DNA from: Pseudomonas putida | GTDB taxonomy: Bacteria; Pseudomonadota; Gammaproteobacteria; Pseudomonadales; Pseudomonadaceae | Direction: 5' to 3' | DNA length: 64,000 nt | NCBI GenBank assembly: GCA_041071465.1 | Contig: CP163498.1 | Coordinates: forward strand, 4,358,001-4,422,000 | Part shown: piece after piece, positions 41,139 to 48,981 of the stretch | Layout of the letters: every line of letters begins with the position of its first letter | How positions within the stretch are numbered: position 1 is the first letter of the stretch | The notes under the pieces: generated by a model | Databases searched by the model: none | What the model saw: the letters and a program-made list of their open reading frames with translations, nothing else | What the model was told of the DNA's origin: nothing | Position numbers and translations under genes: made by a program

Positions 41139-41618
41139 TCAAGAACCTGCCTTGTCCAGTGCGTCGAGTTCGTCCTCCACCTGCTGCATGCGCTGTTCGA
41201 CCAAGGCCTGAACGTTTGCATCTTGGGCGGTTTCACGCATCAGGGTGGTGAGTTTTTCGCTTAGGCGTTTGCCGGCTTCGGTGTCTTCCAGGGCACGGGC
41301 CTTGGCCGGGTCCTGGGTGGCGGCGACGATGGTGGCGAACTCGGCGTCGCTGAAGTTCTTTTCGCTGTACAGGCGGAACAGGTCCTGGCGCTGGTCCTCG
41401 ACGGTGAGGTGCTTGCGCAGTACGTCCTGAATGCTCGCCTGCGACAGCTGTGGGTGAGTGCGGCCCAGCAGTGCGGCCATGCGCTCGATGTTGTGTGTGT
41501 AGGCGTCCTGCAGCGGTAGCTGGGCAAGGATCTGTTCTTCACGGGAGGGTTTCTGGTCGCAGGCGGTGAGTGCGGCAGTCAGCAACAGGGGCAACAGCAA
41601 CTTCTGGAAGCGCGACAT
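41139..41618 (-). CDS. Small helical lipoprotein, unknown
   Basis: A 159-residue lipoprotein. The signal MSRFQKLLLPLLLTAALTAC ends in a LTAC lipobox. The mature part is almost wholly helical and charged (ASIQDVLRKHLTVEDQRQDL; EDTEAGKRLSEKLTTLMRET). It lies 58 bases upstream of the diguanylate cyclase on the same strand, so it may be co-transcribed and act in its periplasmic sensing. No family recognised. Confidence 0.7.
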   Translation of the reverse strand: MSRFQKLLLPLLLTAALTACDQKPSREEQILAQLPLQDAYTHNIERMAALLGRTHPQLSQASIQDVLRKHLTVEDQRQDLFRLYSEKNFSDAEFATIVAATQDPAKARALEDTEAGKRLSEKLTTLMRETAQDANVQALVEQRMQQVEDELDALDKAGS

Positions 41619-41734
41619 GGCATGGCCTGGTTGGGCAGTGAAGACCGCTGATTATACCGATGTCCGCCTGGCCACGACGAGCCCTGTGATTTGCCTTGTG
41701 CGGCGCGCTGGGGTAGAACCTTGCCCTCCCGATC

Positions 41735-42247
41735 ATGGGCAGTAACCCGATGCCGAACTGGACCCTGCAACCCGTGGCGCGAGACGCCATTGCCGAAGTG
41801 CTGGCGTTTGTCGACAGCGCCCGCCGCGAGCTGTTTCCGATGCTCGCCAACGCGCCATTGCCGCGTGACCTGGCGCATTTTGCTGAAACGTACCTGGACG
41901 GCGCGGGCTGTTTCCTGGAAGCCCGTGATGCTGGGCGGCTGGTCGCGGTGATCGGTTACCTGCCCTATGATCATCGCTTTACCCAGTTTGATTACCACGC
42001 AGTACGGGTCGTCGAGGTGGTGCGCCTGTTCGTGTTGCCGGGGTACCGCAGGCATGGTCTGGCTGCGGCCCTGTTCTGCGCATTGCGCGAGCGGGCGATG
42101 CTGGCGGGTATCGACCTCCTGTACCTGCATACTCATCCGTTTCTGCCGGGTGCGATTGCATTCTGGGAGCGACAAGGGTTTGCGGTGGTTGATGTGGAGA
42201 AGGACCCGGTCTGGCAAACCACACACATGCAATTGCGATTACGCTGA
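41735..42247 (+). CDS. GNAT-family N-acetyltransferase
   Basis: A 170-residue GNAT protein. The acetyl-CoA-binding motif is VVRLFVLPGYRRHGLAAALF (R-x-x-R/G-x-G/A near residues 95-112), with the later strand LLYLHTHPFLPGAIAFWERQ and GFAVVDVEKD. The substrate is unknown. Two starts (41735 and 41750) are possible, and neither has a clear ribosome site. It is divergent from the lipoprotein gene. Confidence 0.82.
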   Translation: MGSNPMPNWTLQPVARDAIAEVLAFVDSARRELFPMLANAPLPRDLAHFAETYLDGAGCFLEARDAGRLVAVIGYLPYDHRFTQFDYHAVRVVEVVRLFVLPGYRRHGLAAALFCALRERAMLAGIDLLYLHTHPFLPGAIAFWERQGFAVVDVEKDPVWQTTHMQLRLR

Positions 42248-42369
42248 CCTGTAGGAAAGCCCCTACGACGGTGCTTTGGGTGTGATCGACGCGTTCATTT
42301 CAAAATCTACCTGGCTTGCTAACCTTCCCTCGTGTATGGCTTTTTAACAGCACCCAAGGGAGATTCACA

Positions 42370-42693
42370 ATGGCGCACATGGCCCTGTACAAACTCAAAC
42401 TGCTGGACGAGTTCGAAGACCGCACAGACCTGTGGACCTTCGGTGATTTCGAGAGCAGGTTGATGGACCTGTGGCGCGGAGCGACGCGGCATGATGCCAA
42501 AGGCATCATCAATGCTGCACACAAGGAACGGCGTTGGCCCAGGGCGGTGAAGCGCTATTTGCTGACGAATTATCGGGCGTTTGGCAATGTCAGTTCGGAG
42601 GTGGAGCGCACGTTTGACGAGGTGCTGGCGGCGATGAGCGCACAGGAGAGGGCCCAGTGGGGGTTGCTGCCTGCTGGTAATTCAGTTGCCTGA
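42370..42693 (+). CDS. Hypothetical protein
   Basis: A 107-residue soluble protein starting MAHMALYKLKLLDEFEDRTD with AAGGGAG upstream. It is rich in charged and aromatic residues (WTFGDFESRLMDLWRGATRH; RRWPRAVKRYLLTNYRAFGN). No membrane segment or known motif. A terminator hairpin follows. Confidence 0.65.
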   Translation: MAHMALYKLKLLDEFEDRTDLWTFGDFESRLMDLWRGATRHDAKGIINAAHKERRWPRAVKRYLLTNYRAFGNVSSEVERTFDEVLAAMSAQERAQWGLLPAGNSVA

Positions 42694-42701
42694 AAAACCC
42701 A

Positions 42702-42720
42702 GGGGCTGCGCAGCAGCCCC
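42702..42720. terminator. Terminator hairpin between convergent genes
   Basis: Perfect 8-bp stem GGGGCTGC / GCAGCCCC with a GCA loop, after the 42370 gene and before the convergent OprD stop. Confidence 0.65.
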
Positions 42721-42739
42721 ACTCAGGCGACGCATTGCA

Positions 42740-44075
42740 TCAGAACCCGCCTGACAACGGCCATTCCACCGCCAGCCGTATCTGGTCGCCATCCAGCTCC
42801 GCCTGCGCCGTGTTCCCCGGTGCACGTTATGCCTGACCGAGAACGTCGTGCCTTTGGCCTTGCCACTCTGCACCACGTAACGCGCTTCCAGGTCGCGCTC
42901 CCAATGCTTGCCACCCTTGCCATACCCCAAGTACGCATACCCGCCATTGGGGTCGACGTGTGTGCCATCGATATCGAAGCCACGCACATACAACGCCACC
43001 AGGTTCAACCCCGGCACGCCGTAGGCGCCCATGTTCAGGTCGTAGCGCGCCTGCCATGACTTCTCGTTCGGTGCGTTGAAGTCCGACATCTGCACAGCGT
43101 TGGCGATGAATATCGCGCCGCGCGTCACGTAGTCGAAGGGCGTGTTGCCGTCCACTTGCTGCCAGCCCAGGCTGAAGCTGTGTGGGCCCTGGTTGTAGCG
43201 CGAGAGCAGGCTCCAGGTGGTGTTGTCGATGCGCCCGGACAGCGCTTTGCCGGTGTCGGTGGTGCGATACAGGTTGAGGTCCAGGCTGATGCTGCGCTGT
43301 TCATCCAGGGCGTGGCTGAGGGTACTGCCCAGGTAGTGCTGGTTCCAGCTGTCCTCGTAACGTGAGGTGTACAGGCTGCCGCTGAAGGCGGCGCCGGGGT
43401 TCCACACGGCACCGGCCAGGTCGAAGCTGTTGCCCTGGCGGCCGTTGGAGTAGTTCACCACAAAGCCCTGATCGTGGCTGGAAGCGTTGCGGTCGGTGCT
43501 TTCGTTGAAGTGCCCGGCTACCAGCTTGAGGTTGTCGACTTCATTGCTGGTGAGAAAGAAGCCCGTGGCAGTCTCGGGCAGCAGGCGACTGTCGGAGGAA
43601 CTGAACACCGGCGTCTTGACCCGTTGCTCACCGTAAGATAGCACCGTATCGGACACGCGCAGTTTCAGTGCCGCACCTGCGCGGCTGTACTCGTTTTTAG
43701 GATGCCCGTCGTTATCGACCCCGAGCAAGCGCGCCTTGCCCGCCCGCCCGCCACCGCTGTCGAGTTGCACGCCCAGGTAGGCATGGGCATCGACCCGACA
43801 CCGATCAGGCCTTGGGTGAACCCGGACTGGAAGGTACCCATCAAACCATAGGCCCATTCCTCGGCCTTGCCATTACGCTCGTTGCGCGGTTTGTAGGCAT
43901 TGCGCGCTGCGCTGTTGCGCCCACCGTGCTTGTAGTCGCGCTGGTCGAAAACGCTGCGGTTGAGCAGGTTCCAGCTGCTGTCCGCGAGAAAACCATTACT
44001 CTGCGACTGGGCAGTGTCGGCCAGGGCGAGCGGGGCCAGGCCCAGTAGCGGCAGTGCCAGCAATAACCGGTTCAT
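42740..44075 (-). pseudogene. OprD-family porin, two frame breaks
   Basis: Start ATG 44075 (MNRLLLALPLLGLAPLALAD, signal peptide). The OprD opening SNGFLADSSWNLLNRSVFDQ, then NAYKPRNERNGKAEEWAYGL, follows. One G is missing near 43795; the next frame resumes DAHAYLGVQLDSGGGRAGKA. A second G is lost near 42816, after which the end reads AQAELDGDQIRLAVEWPLSG and GF-stop at 42740. The repaired length, about 445 residues, is normal. It is an outer-membrane channel for small solutes. Its ATG overlaps the cupredoxin stop, making it the last gene of the B12-riboswitch operon. Confidence 0.8.
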
Positions 44076-44506
44076 TGCCCGGCCTCGAGCTTTTGCAGTT
44101 GTGCGGCGAAGCGGGCTTTGGCCCGTGCCGGCAAGTTCGCCGGCAACGCCGCTGCGGGCGCATCACCTACCTGGATCACCATCACCATGCCCATGGCCAG
44201 GTGGGGAATGCACTGAATACCGTACACACCAGGCACGCTGAAGGTTTGCTCGAACACCTGGTTCAGTTTGCTCTTGAACGGCTCGGCACCGGCGGGCAGC
44301 AGGCCCGCCACGCTGGCGGCATTGTGCCCGCTTTGGGTGGGCAGAAAGCGCACGCTGTCGCCGGGGGCAATGTGCAAGTGGTCCGGTTCGTAGACCATGG
44401 CGCCGTCGCTGCCGCGGTTGAGCATTTTTACTTCATGCACTTCGGCCAGCACGGCCGGGGCAAGCAGGGCGCTGGCAAGCAGCAGGGCGACAGGGCGAAA
44501 CAGCAT
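44072..44506 (-). CDS. Pseudoazurin-like cupredoxin
   Basis: A 144-residue periplasmic type I blue copper protein. A signal peptide (MLFRPVALLLASALLAPAVL) is followed by the beta-sandwich. Copper ligands are visible: His in TQSGHNAASV and Cys, His, Met in YGIQCIPHLAMGMVMVIQVG, spaced as in pseudoazurin. It would carry one electron in the periplasm. It is placed 17 bases after the ABC ATPase and overlaps the OprD start, so it is part of a B12-controlled transport operon, an unusual home for a cupredoxin. No terminal reductase is nearby. Confidence 0.85.
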   Translation of the reverse strand: MLFRPVALLLASALLAPAVLAEVHEVKMLNRGSDGAMVYEPDHLHIAPGDSVRFLPTQSGHNAASVAGLLPAGAEPFKSKLNQVFEQTFSVPGVYGIQCIPHLAMGMVMVIQVGDAPAAALPANLPARAKARFAAQLQKLEAGQ

Positions 44507-44523
44507 GGGCAGAACTTCCGGGT

Positions 44524-45312
44524 TCAGGGGGCGCGAAAGCGCAGAATGCGCGCGCCGTCGTAAGGGTCGGTAAGGTAGTGGGCGTGGACGCCGAAGGTAC
44601 TCAGCAGGCGCTCGGGGGTGAGTACGTCGAGTGGTTTGCCAAGGGCGACCAGGCGGCCCTTGTCGAGTACCGCCACACGGTCACAGGTGAGCGCCTGGTT
44701 GAGGTCGTGCAAAGCCACCAGGGTGGTTACCGGCAGGGCCTGCACTTGCTGCAGCAGGCTTAGCTGATGCTGGATGTCCAGGTGGTTGGTCGGTTCGTCC
44801 AGCAGCAGTACCTGCGGGCGTTGGGCCAAGGCGCGGGCGATGTGCACACGCTGGCGCTCGCCACCGGACAGCGAGCCCCACAGGCGCGTACGCAGGTGCA
44901 AGGCATCAAGGTCGGCCAACGCTTGCTCGACGATGTCGCGGTCCTGCCGGGAGAACGGCGCCAGGGCCGAGAGCCAGGGCGTGCGGCCCAAGGCAACCGC
45001 GTCGAACACGCTGATCGCATCGAGGGTGTCGGCCTGTTGTTCGACCAACGCCAAGGCCTGGGCTACATGGCGGCGAGGCATCTGCGCCAGCGGTTCGCCC
45101 ATCAGCTGTACGTTGCCGCAGGTGGGTTTGCGCAGCCCTGCCAGCAACTTCAGTAGCGAGGATTTGCCCGAGCCGTTGGGGCCGACGATACCCAGGGTTT
45201 CACCAGCGACAACGCCAAGGTCGATACCGCTGAGTACGGCATTGCCGGCCAGTTGCAGCCCCAGCCCCTGGCAACTCAGTGGGTGCACTTGTACAGCAGC
45301 CAGGAGGGTCAT
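44524..45312 (-). CDS. ABC transporter ATPase, BtuD/FecE type
   Basis: A 262-residue nucleotide-binding subunit: Walker A GPNGSGKSSLLKLLAG, Q-loop region, signature LSGGERQRVHIARALAQRPQ, Walker B VLLLDEPTNHLD, and H-loop ALHDLNQ. It energises import of a metal chelate. ATG 45312 overlaps the permease stop as ATGA. It belongs to the operon behind the cobalamin riboswitch at 47461, which points to a corrinoid rather than an iron chelate. Confidence 0.88.
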   Translation of the reverse strand: MTLLAAVQVHPLSCQGLGLQLAGNAVLSGIDLGVVAGETLGIVGPNGSGKSSLLKLLAGLRKPTCGNVQLMGEPLAQMPRRHVAQALALVEQQADTLDAISVFDAVALGRTPWLSALAPFSRQDRDIVEQALADLDALHLRTRLWGSLSGGERQRVHIARALAQRPQVLLLDEPTNHLDIQHQLSLLQQVQALPVTTLVALHDLNQALTCDRVAVLDKGRLVALGKPLDVLTPERLLSTFGVHAHYLTDPYDGARILRFRAP

Positions 45313-46328
45313 GGGCGCCCCCGGCGGCTGACCAGAATCAGCGCGAAAACTGGCGCGCCGATCAGCGCGGTAACCACACCTACCGGGATCACCTGGCCGG
45401 TGATCAGCGTGCGTGAGAGGATGTCTGCAGCAATCAGGAACAGTGCGCCACCCAGCGCGCTGGCAGGCAGCAGGCGGCTGTGCCCGGGGCCTAGCAGCAG
45501 ACGCAGGGCGTGGGGTATTACCAGCCCGACAAAACCGATGGCACCGACAATGGACACCATCACCGCCGTGACCAGCGCTGCACAACTGATCAGCAACAAC
45601 TGGGTACGCCGCACCGGAATGCCCAGCGAGGCTGCCGAATCGGCACCAAACGTGAAGGCGTCCAGCGCACGGCGATGCCACAGGCACACCAGCAAGCCGA
45701 ACAGCGCCACCGGCACAGCCAGCCACACCGAAGGCCAGCGCACGCCGCTGAGGTTGCCCAGCAGCCAGAACAGGATACCGCGCGCCTGCTCGGCGGTGGC
45801 CGACTTGGTGATCAGGAAGGCGGTCAGGGCATTGAACAGTTGCGAGCCAGCGATACCGGCAAGGATCACCTGAGCGTTGTTGCTGCTGGGGCCGGCCGCG
45901 CGGGCCAGCAGCAGCACCAGGGCGAATGCGGCCCCGGCGCCGATGAAGGCCCCGGCGGACATGCTCAATGCCAGGCTACCCAGGCCCAGCAGGCCGACCA
46001 GCACCGCGCCGGTCGAGGCACCGGCAGATAGCCCGAGCAGGTACGGCTCGGCCAGGGGGTTGCGCAACAGCGCCTGGAGAATCACGCCGCAGGTTGCCAG
46101 CCCGGCGCCGCACGCGGCTGCGACCAGGGTGCGGGTCAGGCGGTAGTTCCAGACGATGCCGGCGTCGATCGGGTCGACCGGGTAGCCGGCCTGCCACAGG
46201 TGGTTGGCCAGCACCTGGCCGACCACGCTGGGCGACAGGCTGGTTTCGCCGATGGCGGTACCGGCCAGCAGGGCGGCCAACAGGGCTGCCAGGGCAACCA
46301 CGATGCAGGGTAACAGGCGCATCATCAC
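45309..46328 (-). CDS. ABC transporter permease, BtuC/FecCD type
   Basis: A 339-residue inner-membrane permease with about ten helices. Family patterns are WNYRLTRTLVAAACGAGLAT, LLRNPLAEPYLLGLSAGAST and IGAIGFVGLVIPHALRLLLG, the last coupling to the ATPase. It overlaps both neighbours by four bases (ATGA). The family imports vitamin B12, haem and siderophores; the upstream riboswitch favours corrinoids. Confidence 0.9.
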   Translation of the reverse strand: MMMRLLPCIVVALAALLAALLAGTAIGETSLSPSVVGQVLANHLWQAGYPVDPIDAGIVWNYRLTRTLVAAACGAGLATCGVILQALLRNPLAEPYLLGLSAGASTGAVLVGLLGLGSLALSMSAGAFIGAGAAFALVLLLARAAGPSSNNAQVILAGIAGSQLFNALTAFLITKSATAEQARGILFWLLGNLSGVRWPSVWLAVPVALFGLLVCLWHRRALDAFTFGADSAASLGIPVRRTQLLLISCAALVTAVMVSIVGAIGFVGLVIPHALRLLLGPGHSRLLPASALGGALFLIAADILSRTLITGQVIPVGVVTALIGAPVFALILVSRRGRP

Positions 46329-47335
46329 TGGGCTGCTTTACCGCTGGCGAAGGCTGTGGCTAGCGTCTGCACGCCGCGGAACAGGCGGATGCCGGCTTGC
46401 ATGGCGTCGGCGTCAAGAATGATGATGCGATCGTGCTTCACCGCATCCATGTTGCGGGTTACCGGGTCGCTGCGCAGGAATTCGAGCTTTTTCTGGTAGT
46501 CGTCGGCGGGGAAGCGGCGGCGGTCCATGCGGGCGATGATCAGCCAGGTGGGGTTGGCCTTGGCCAGGGTTTCCCAGCCTACGGTCGGCCATTCTTCGCT
46601 GGACTCGACCACGTTGCGCACACCCAGGGTGCGCAGCATGAAGTCGGCGACGCCCTGGCGGCCGGCCACATAAGGGTCGATGTCGAGGTCGGCGCTGGAG
46701 AACCAGAACAATGCCGAGGTGGCCGACAGGTCCTTGCCGGCCAGTTGCGCCTTGGCACTGTCCAGGCGGCCTTTGAGCTCGGCATTCAGAGCATTGCCGC
46801 GGTCCTGCACATCGAAGATCTCGGCCAGCTGGCTGATGCTCTTGTAGATGCTGCTGACCTGGAACGCCTGCAGACGGGTGCCGTCGGCGCCGACCAGGTT
46901 GTCCTTGCCTTCGCAGTCCGACGGCAGCAGGTAGGTGGGGATCTTCAGTTCATCGAACTGTTCGCGGGTGCCGACCACGCCCTGGGCACCGACCATCCAT
47001 TCGAACTGCACCGCCACCAATTGCGGGCGCTTGCCGACCACGGCTTCGAAGCTGGGGTCGTTGTCGGCCAGGCGCGGCACCTTGGCGTTCACTGCCTGGT
47101 ACTCGGGCAGCACGTTGTTGAACCACAGCGAGGTGCCCGCCAGCTTGTCGCCCAGCCCCAGTGCATAGAGCATCTCGGTACCGGCCTGGCCGATGGTGAC
47201 GGCGCGCTGTGGCGCCTGGGCGAACGTCTGCGGCTTGCCGCAGTTGTCGAGCGTCAGCGGGTAGTGGGTGGCCGCGGCCTGGGCCAGGCCGGTAAGGCCT
47301 AGGCCGGCGAGCAGGGTGACGAAACGGGGCAGCAT
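46325..47335 (-). CDS. Periplasmic substrate-binding protein, BtuF/FepB type
   Basis: A 336-residue binding protein. A signal peptide (MLPRFVTLLAGLGLTGLAQA) is followed by HYPLTLDNCGKPQTFAQAPQ, TIGQAGTEMLYALGLGDKLA, and a C-terminal lobe with NAVKHDRII-like MDAVKHDRIIILDADAMQAG. It fits class III metal-chelate-binding proteins with a rigid helix hinge. The start is 126 bases after the cobalamin riboswitch and it is the first gene of its operon. Iron-siderophore binding is the usual annotation; the riboswitch argues for a corrinoid. Confidence 0.86.
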   Translation of the reverse strand: MLPRFVTLLAGLGLTGLAQAAATHYPLTLDNCGKPQTFAQAPQRAVTIGQAGTEMLYALGLGDKLAGTSLWFNNVLPEYQAVNAKVPRLADNDPSFEAVVGKRPQLVAVQFEWMVGAQGVVGTREQFDELKIPTYLLPSDCEGKDNLVGADGTRLQAFQVSSIYKSISQLAEIFDVQDRGNALNAELKGRLDSAKAQLAGKDLSATSALFWFSSADLDIDPYVAGRQGVADFMLRTLGVRNVVESSEEWPTVGWETLAKANPTWLIIARMDRRRFPADDYQKKLEFLRSDPVTRNMDAVKHDRIIILDADAMQAGIRLFRGVQTLATAFASGKAAQ

Positions 47336-47393
47336 GCTGGGCGATCTCCTATCGGACAGTTCGGGTGAGGAACGCGCGGACAGGCATCGCCGA

Positions 47394-47414
47394 GCCCCTG
47401 CCGGTGGCAGGGGC
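47394..47414 (-). terminator. Riboswitch expression-platform hairpin
   Basis: Perfect 9-bp stem GCCCCTGCC / GGCAGGGGC with a 3-base loop, between the cobalamin aptamer and the binding-protein start on the minus-strand transcript. No U-run follows, so it may act as a pause or anti-ribosome structure rather than an intrinsic terminator. Confidence 0.5.
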
Positions 47415-47460
47415 AACACTGATGGCCAATCCCGGACACCCCGCCGGTTGGTGAATGTAG

Positions 47461-47632
47461 GCCGGCAGGTCTCCTGACTGGTGCGTCATGGCCCGGCTCC
47501 GGCCTTCCCGGGCGGTCTGGCCCAGTGGCATCGATGGAGCTGGCTCGGCACCTACAGTTGCGGGGGCAGTTCCGTTTGGCCCGTATTGGCGGGCCAGGGA
47601 TTCCCTATTCAGTTCCGTGGTGGAAACCGGCG
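47461..47632 (-). ncRNA. Cobalamin riboswitch (upstream of BtuFCD-like operon)
   Basis: Read on the minus strand, the leader has the conserved aptamer parts in order: AATAGGGAA, CTGCCCCCGCAACTGTAGGT, GCCACTGGG, GGGAAGGCC, and the B12 box CAGTCAGGAGACCTGCCGG at 47462-47480. It should bind adenosylcobalamin and shut down the operon that starts at 47335 when B12 is plentiful. Confidence 0.92.
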
Positions 47633-47674
47633 GCCCGCATGGTAGACCATCGCGCCGCCGGGTGAAAACGCTTT

Positions 47675-48840
47675 TCAGAAGTACTTCAGCCAGGCGATGT
47701 CGCGGCGCCGCTGCTTCAGTTGGGCGAACCCGCGTACTGGCAGGTACAGCGAAGCCGCCAACAGCACCGCGCTCAGCCACACCGCTGCAATGCTCTCGAA
47801 GCCGAAGTAGTCGCCCTGGTTGAGGCCCAACAGCGCCACGCTGGCCAGGTACAGCAGCTTCAGCACATACAGGTGCAGCAGGTAGAAGAACATCGGGGCC
47901 GCACCGAACACCGCCAGGGCACTGATCCAGCGCGCCTGGCCGGCCCGCTCGAAGGCGCGCAGCAACACAAGGCCGCAGCCCAGGGTCAGGGCCAGGAACA
48001 GTAGCGACGGTGGGTATTTGGTGATGTTGAAGAAGCTCATCAACGTTTGCGTGAAGGTGGGGTAACCGCTCCACGGCGCCTCACCATAGCCGTTGAACAT
48101 GCGCAGCAGGACAAAGCCCAGGAGTGCGAGCAACCCGGCCGTCAGCAGGCGTTGCTGGCGTTGTCCGGCCTCGCTGCCGCGCGCGAACCAGGGGCCCAGG
48201 CCATAACCCAGGGCAATGACGCCGATCCACGGCAGCACCGGATACGACGTGCGCAGGCGCAGGTTTTCCGACCATTCAAGCCAGCCGCGGTCGTGCAGGA
48301 TTGCCCAGGGCACGTGCAGGGCTGACCCCACGCCAACGTGCAGGCCGTCGAGCAGGTTGTGGCCGGCGACGATGATGGCGCCCAGGGTGAGCAGTGCGGC
48401 GCGTGGCAGCCACACCAGCAGGGACAAGGCGATCATGCTGACGCCGATGGCCCAGATAACCTGCAGATAGATCACGCTGGGCGGCAACTGGAAGGTCCAG
48501 GCGAAGTTGACCAGGGTGAACTCCAGCACCACCAGGAACAGCCCGCGCTTGAACAGGAATGCCGAGACATCGCTACGGCCCTGATGCTTCTCGCCGTACA
48601 GCCAGGCCGACAGGCCGGTCAGCAGGACGAACACCGGTGCGCAGAGGTGGGCCAGTGTGCGGCTGACGAACAGCGCAGGCTCGGTGCTGTCGATGGCCAT
48701 GGGGTCGCTGACCTGGCGGTGCAGGAAAAGGTCTCGCGGACATGGTCCAAAAGCATGAACAGGATCACCAGGCCGCGCAGGGCATCGATGCTCTGCAGGC
48801 GCTGGGTGATCAAGGTGGGCGTGGCGCTGGCGCTTGTCAT
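47675..48840 (-). pseudogene. DUF1624-type membrane acyltransferase, frameshifted
   Basis: From 48840 the frame reads MTSASATPTLITQRLQSIDA, LRGLVILFMLLDHVRETF, the typical start of heparan-glucosaminide-acetyltransferase-like (DUF1624) membrane proteins. One T is missing in the run at 48726-48729; restored, it continues FLHRQVSDPMAIDSTEPALF and on for about ten helices to 47675. Total about 388 residues. A role in acylating an envelope sugar is inference. It lies between the two B12-controlled transport units, on the same strand, with a REP element upstream. Confidence 0.75.
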
Positions 48841-48920
48841 GGAGGGTCGCTGATAGGAATGAATGTCATGTGAAACGTTATCTTATAACTAATTTATTGG
48901 AGGCTGGTAGAGGTTTTTGT

Positions 48921-48975
48921 GTTGCCTGTGCAGGCCTCTTCGCGGGCGCGCCCGCGAAGAGGCCGGTTCAGGCAA
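48921..48975. repeat. REP-type palindrome
   Basis: Outer arms TTGCCTG / CAGGCAA and inner arms GCCTCTTCGCGGGC / GCCCGCGAAGAGGC. This second REP class also occurs, diverged, at 61798-61852. It lies just past the TonB receptor stop and could end its transcript. Confidence 0.8.
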
Positions 48976-48981
48976 CTCAGG

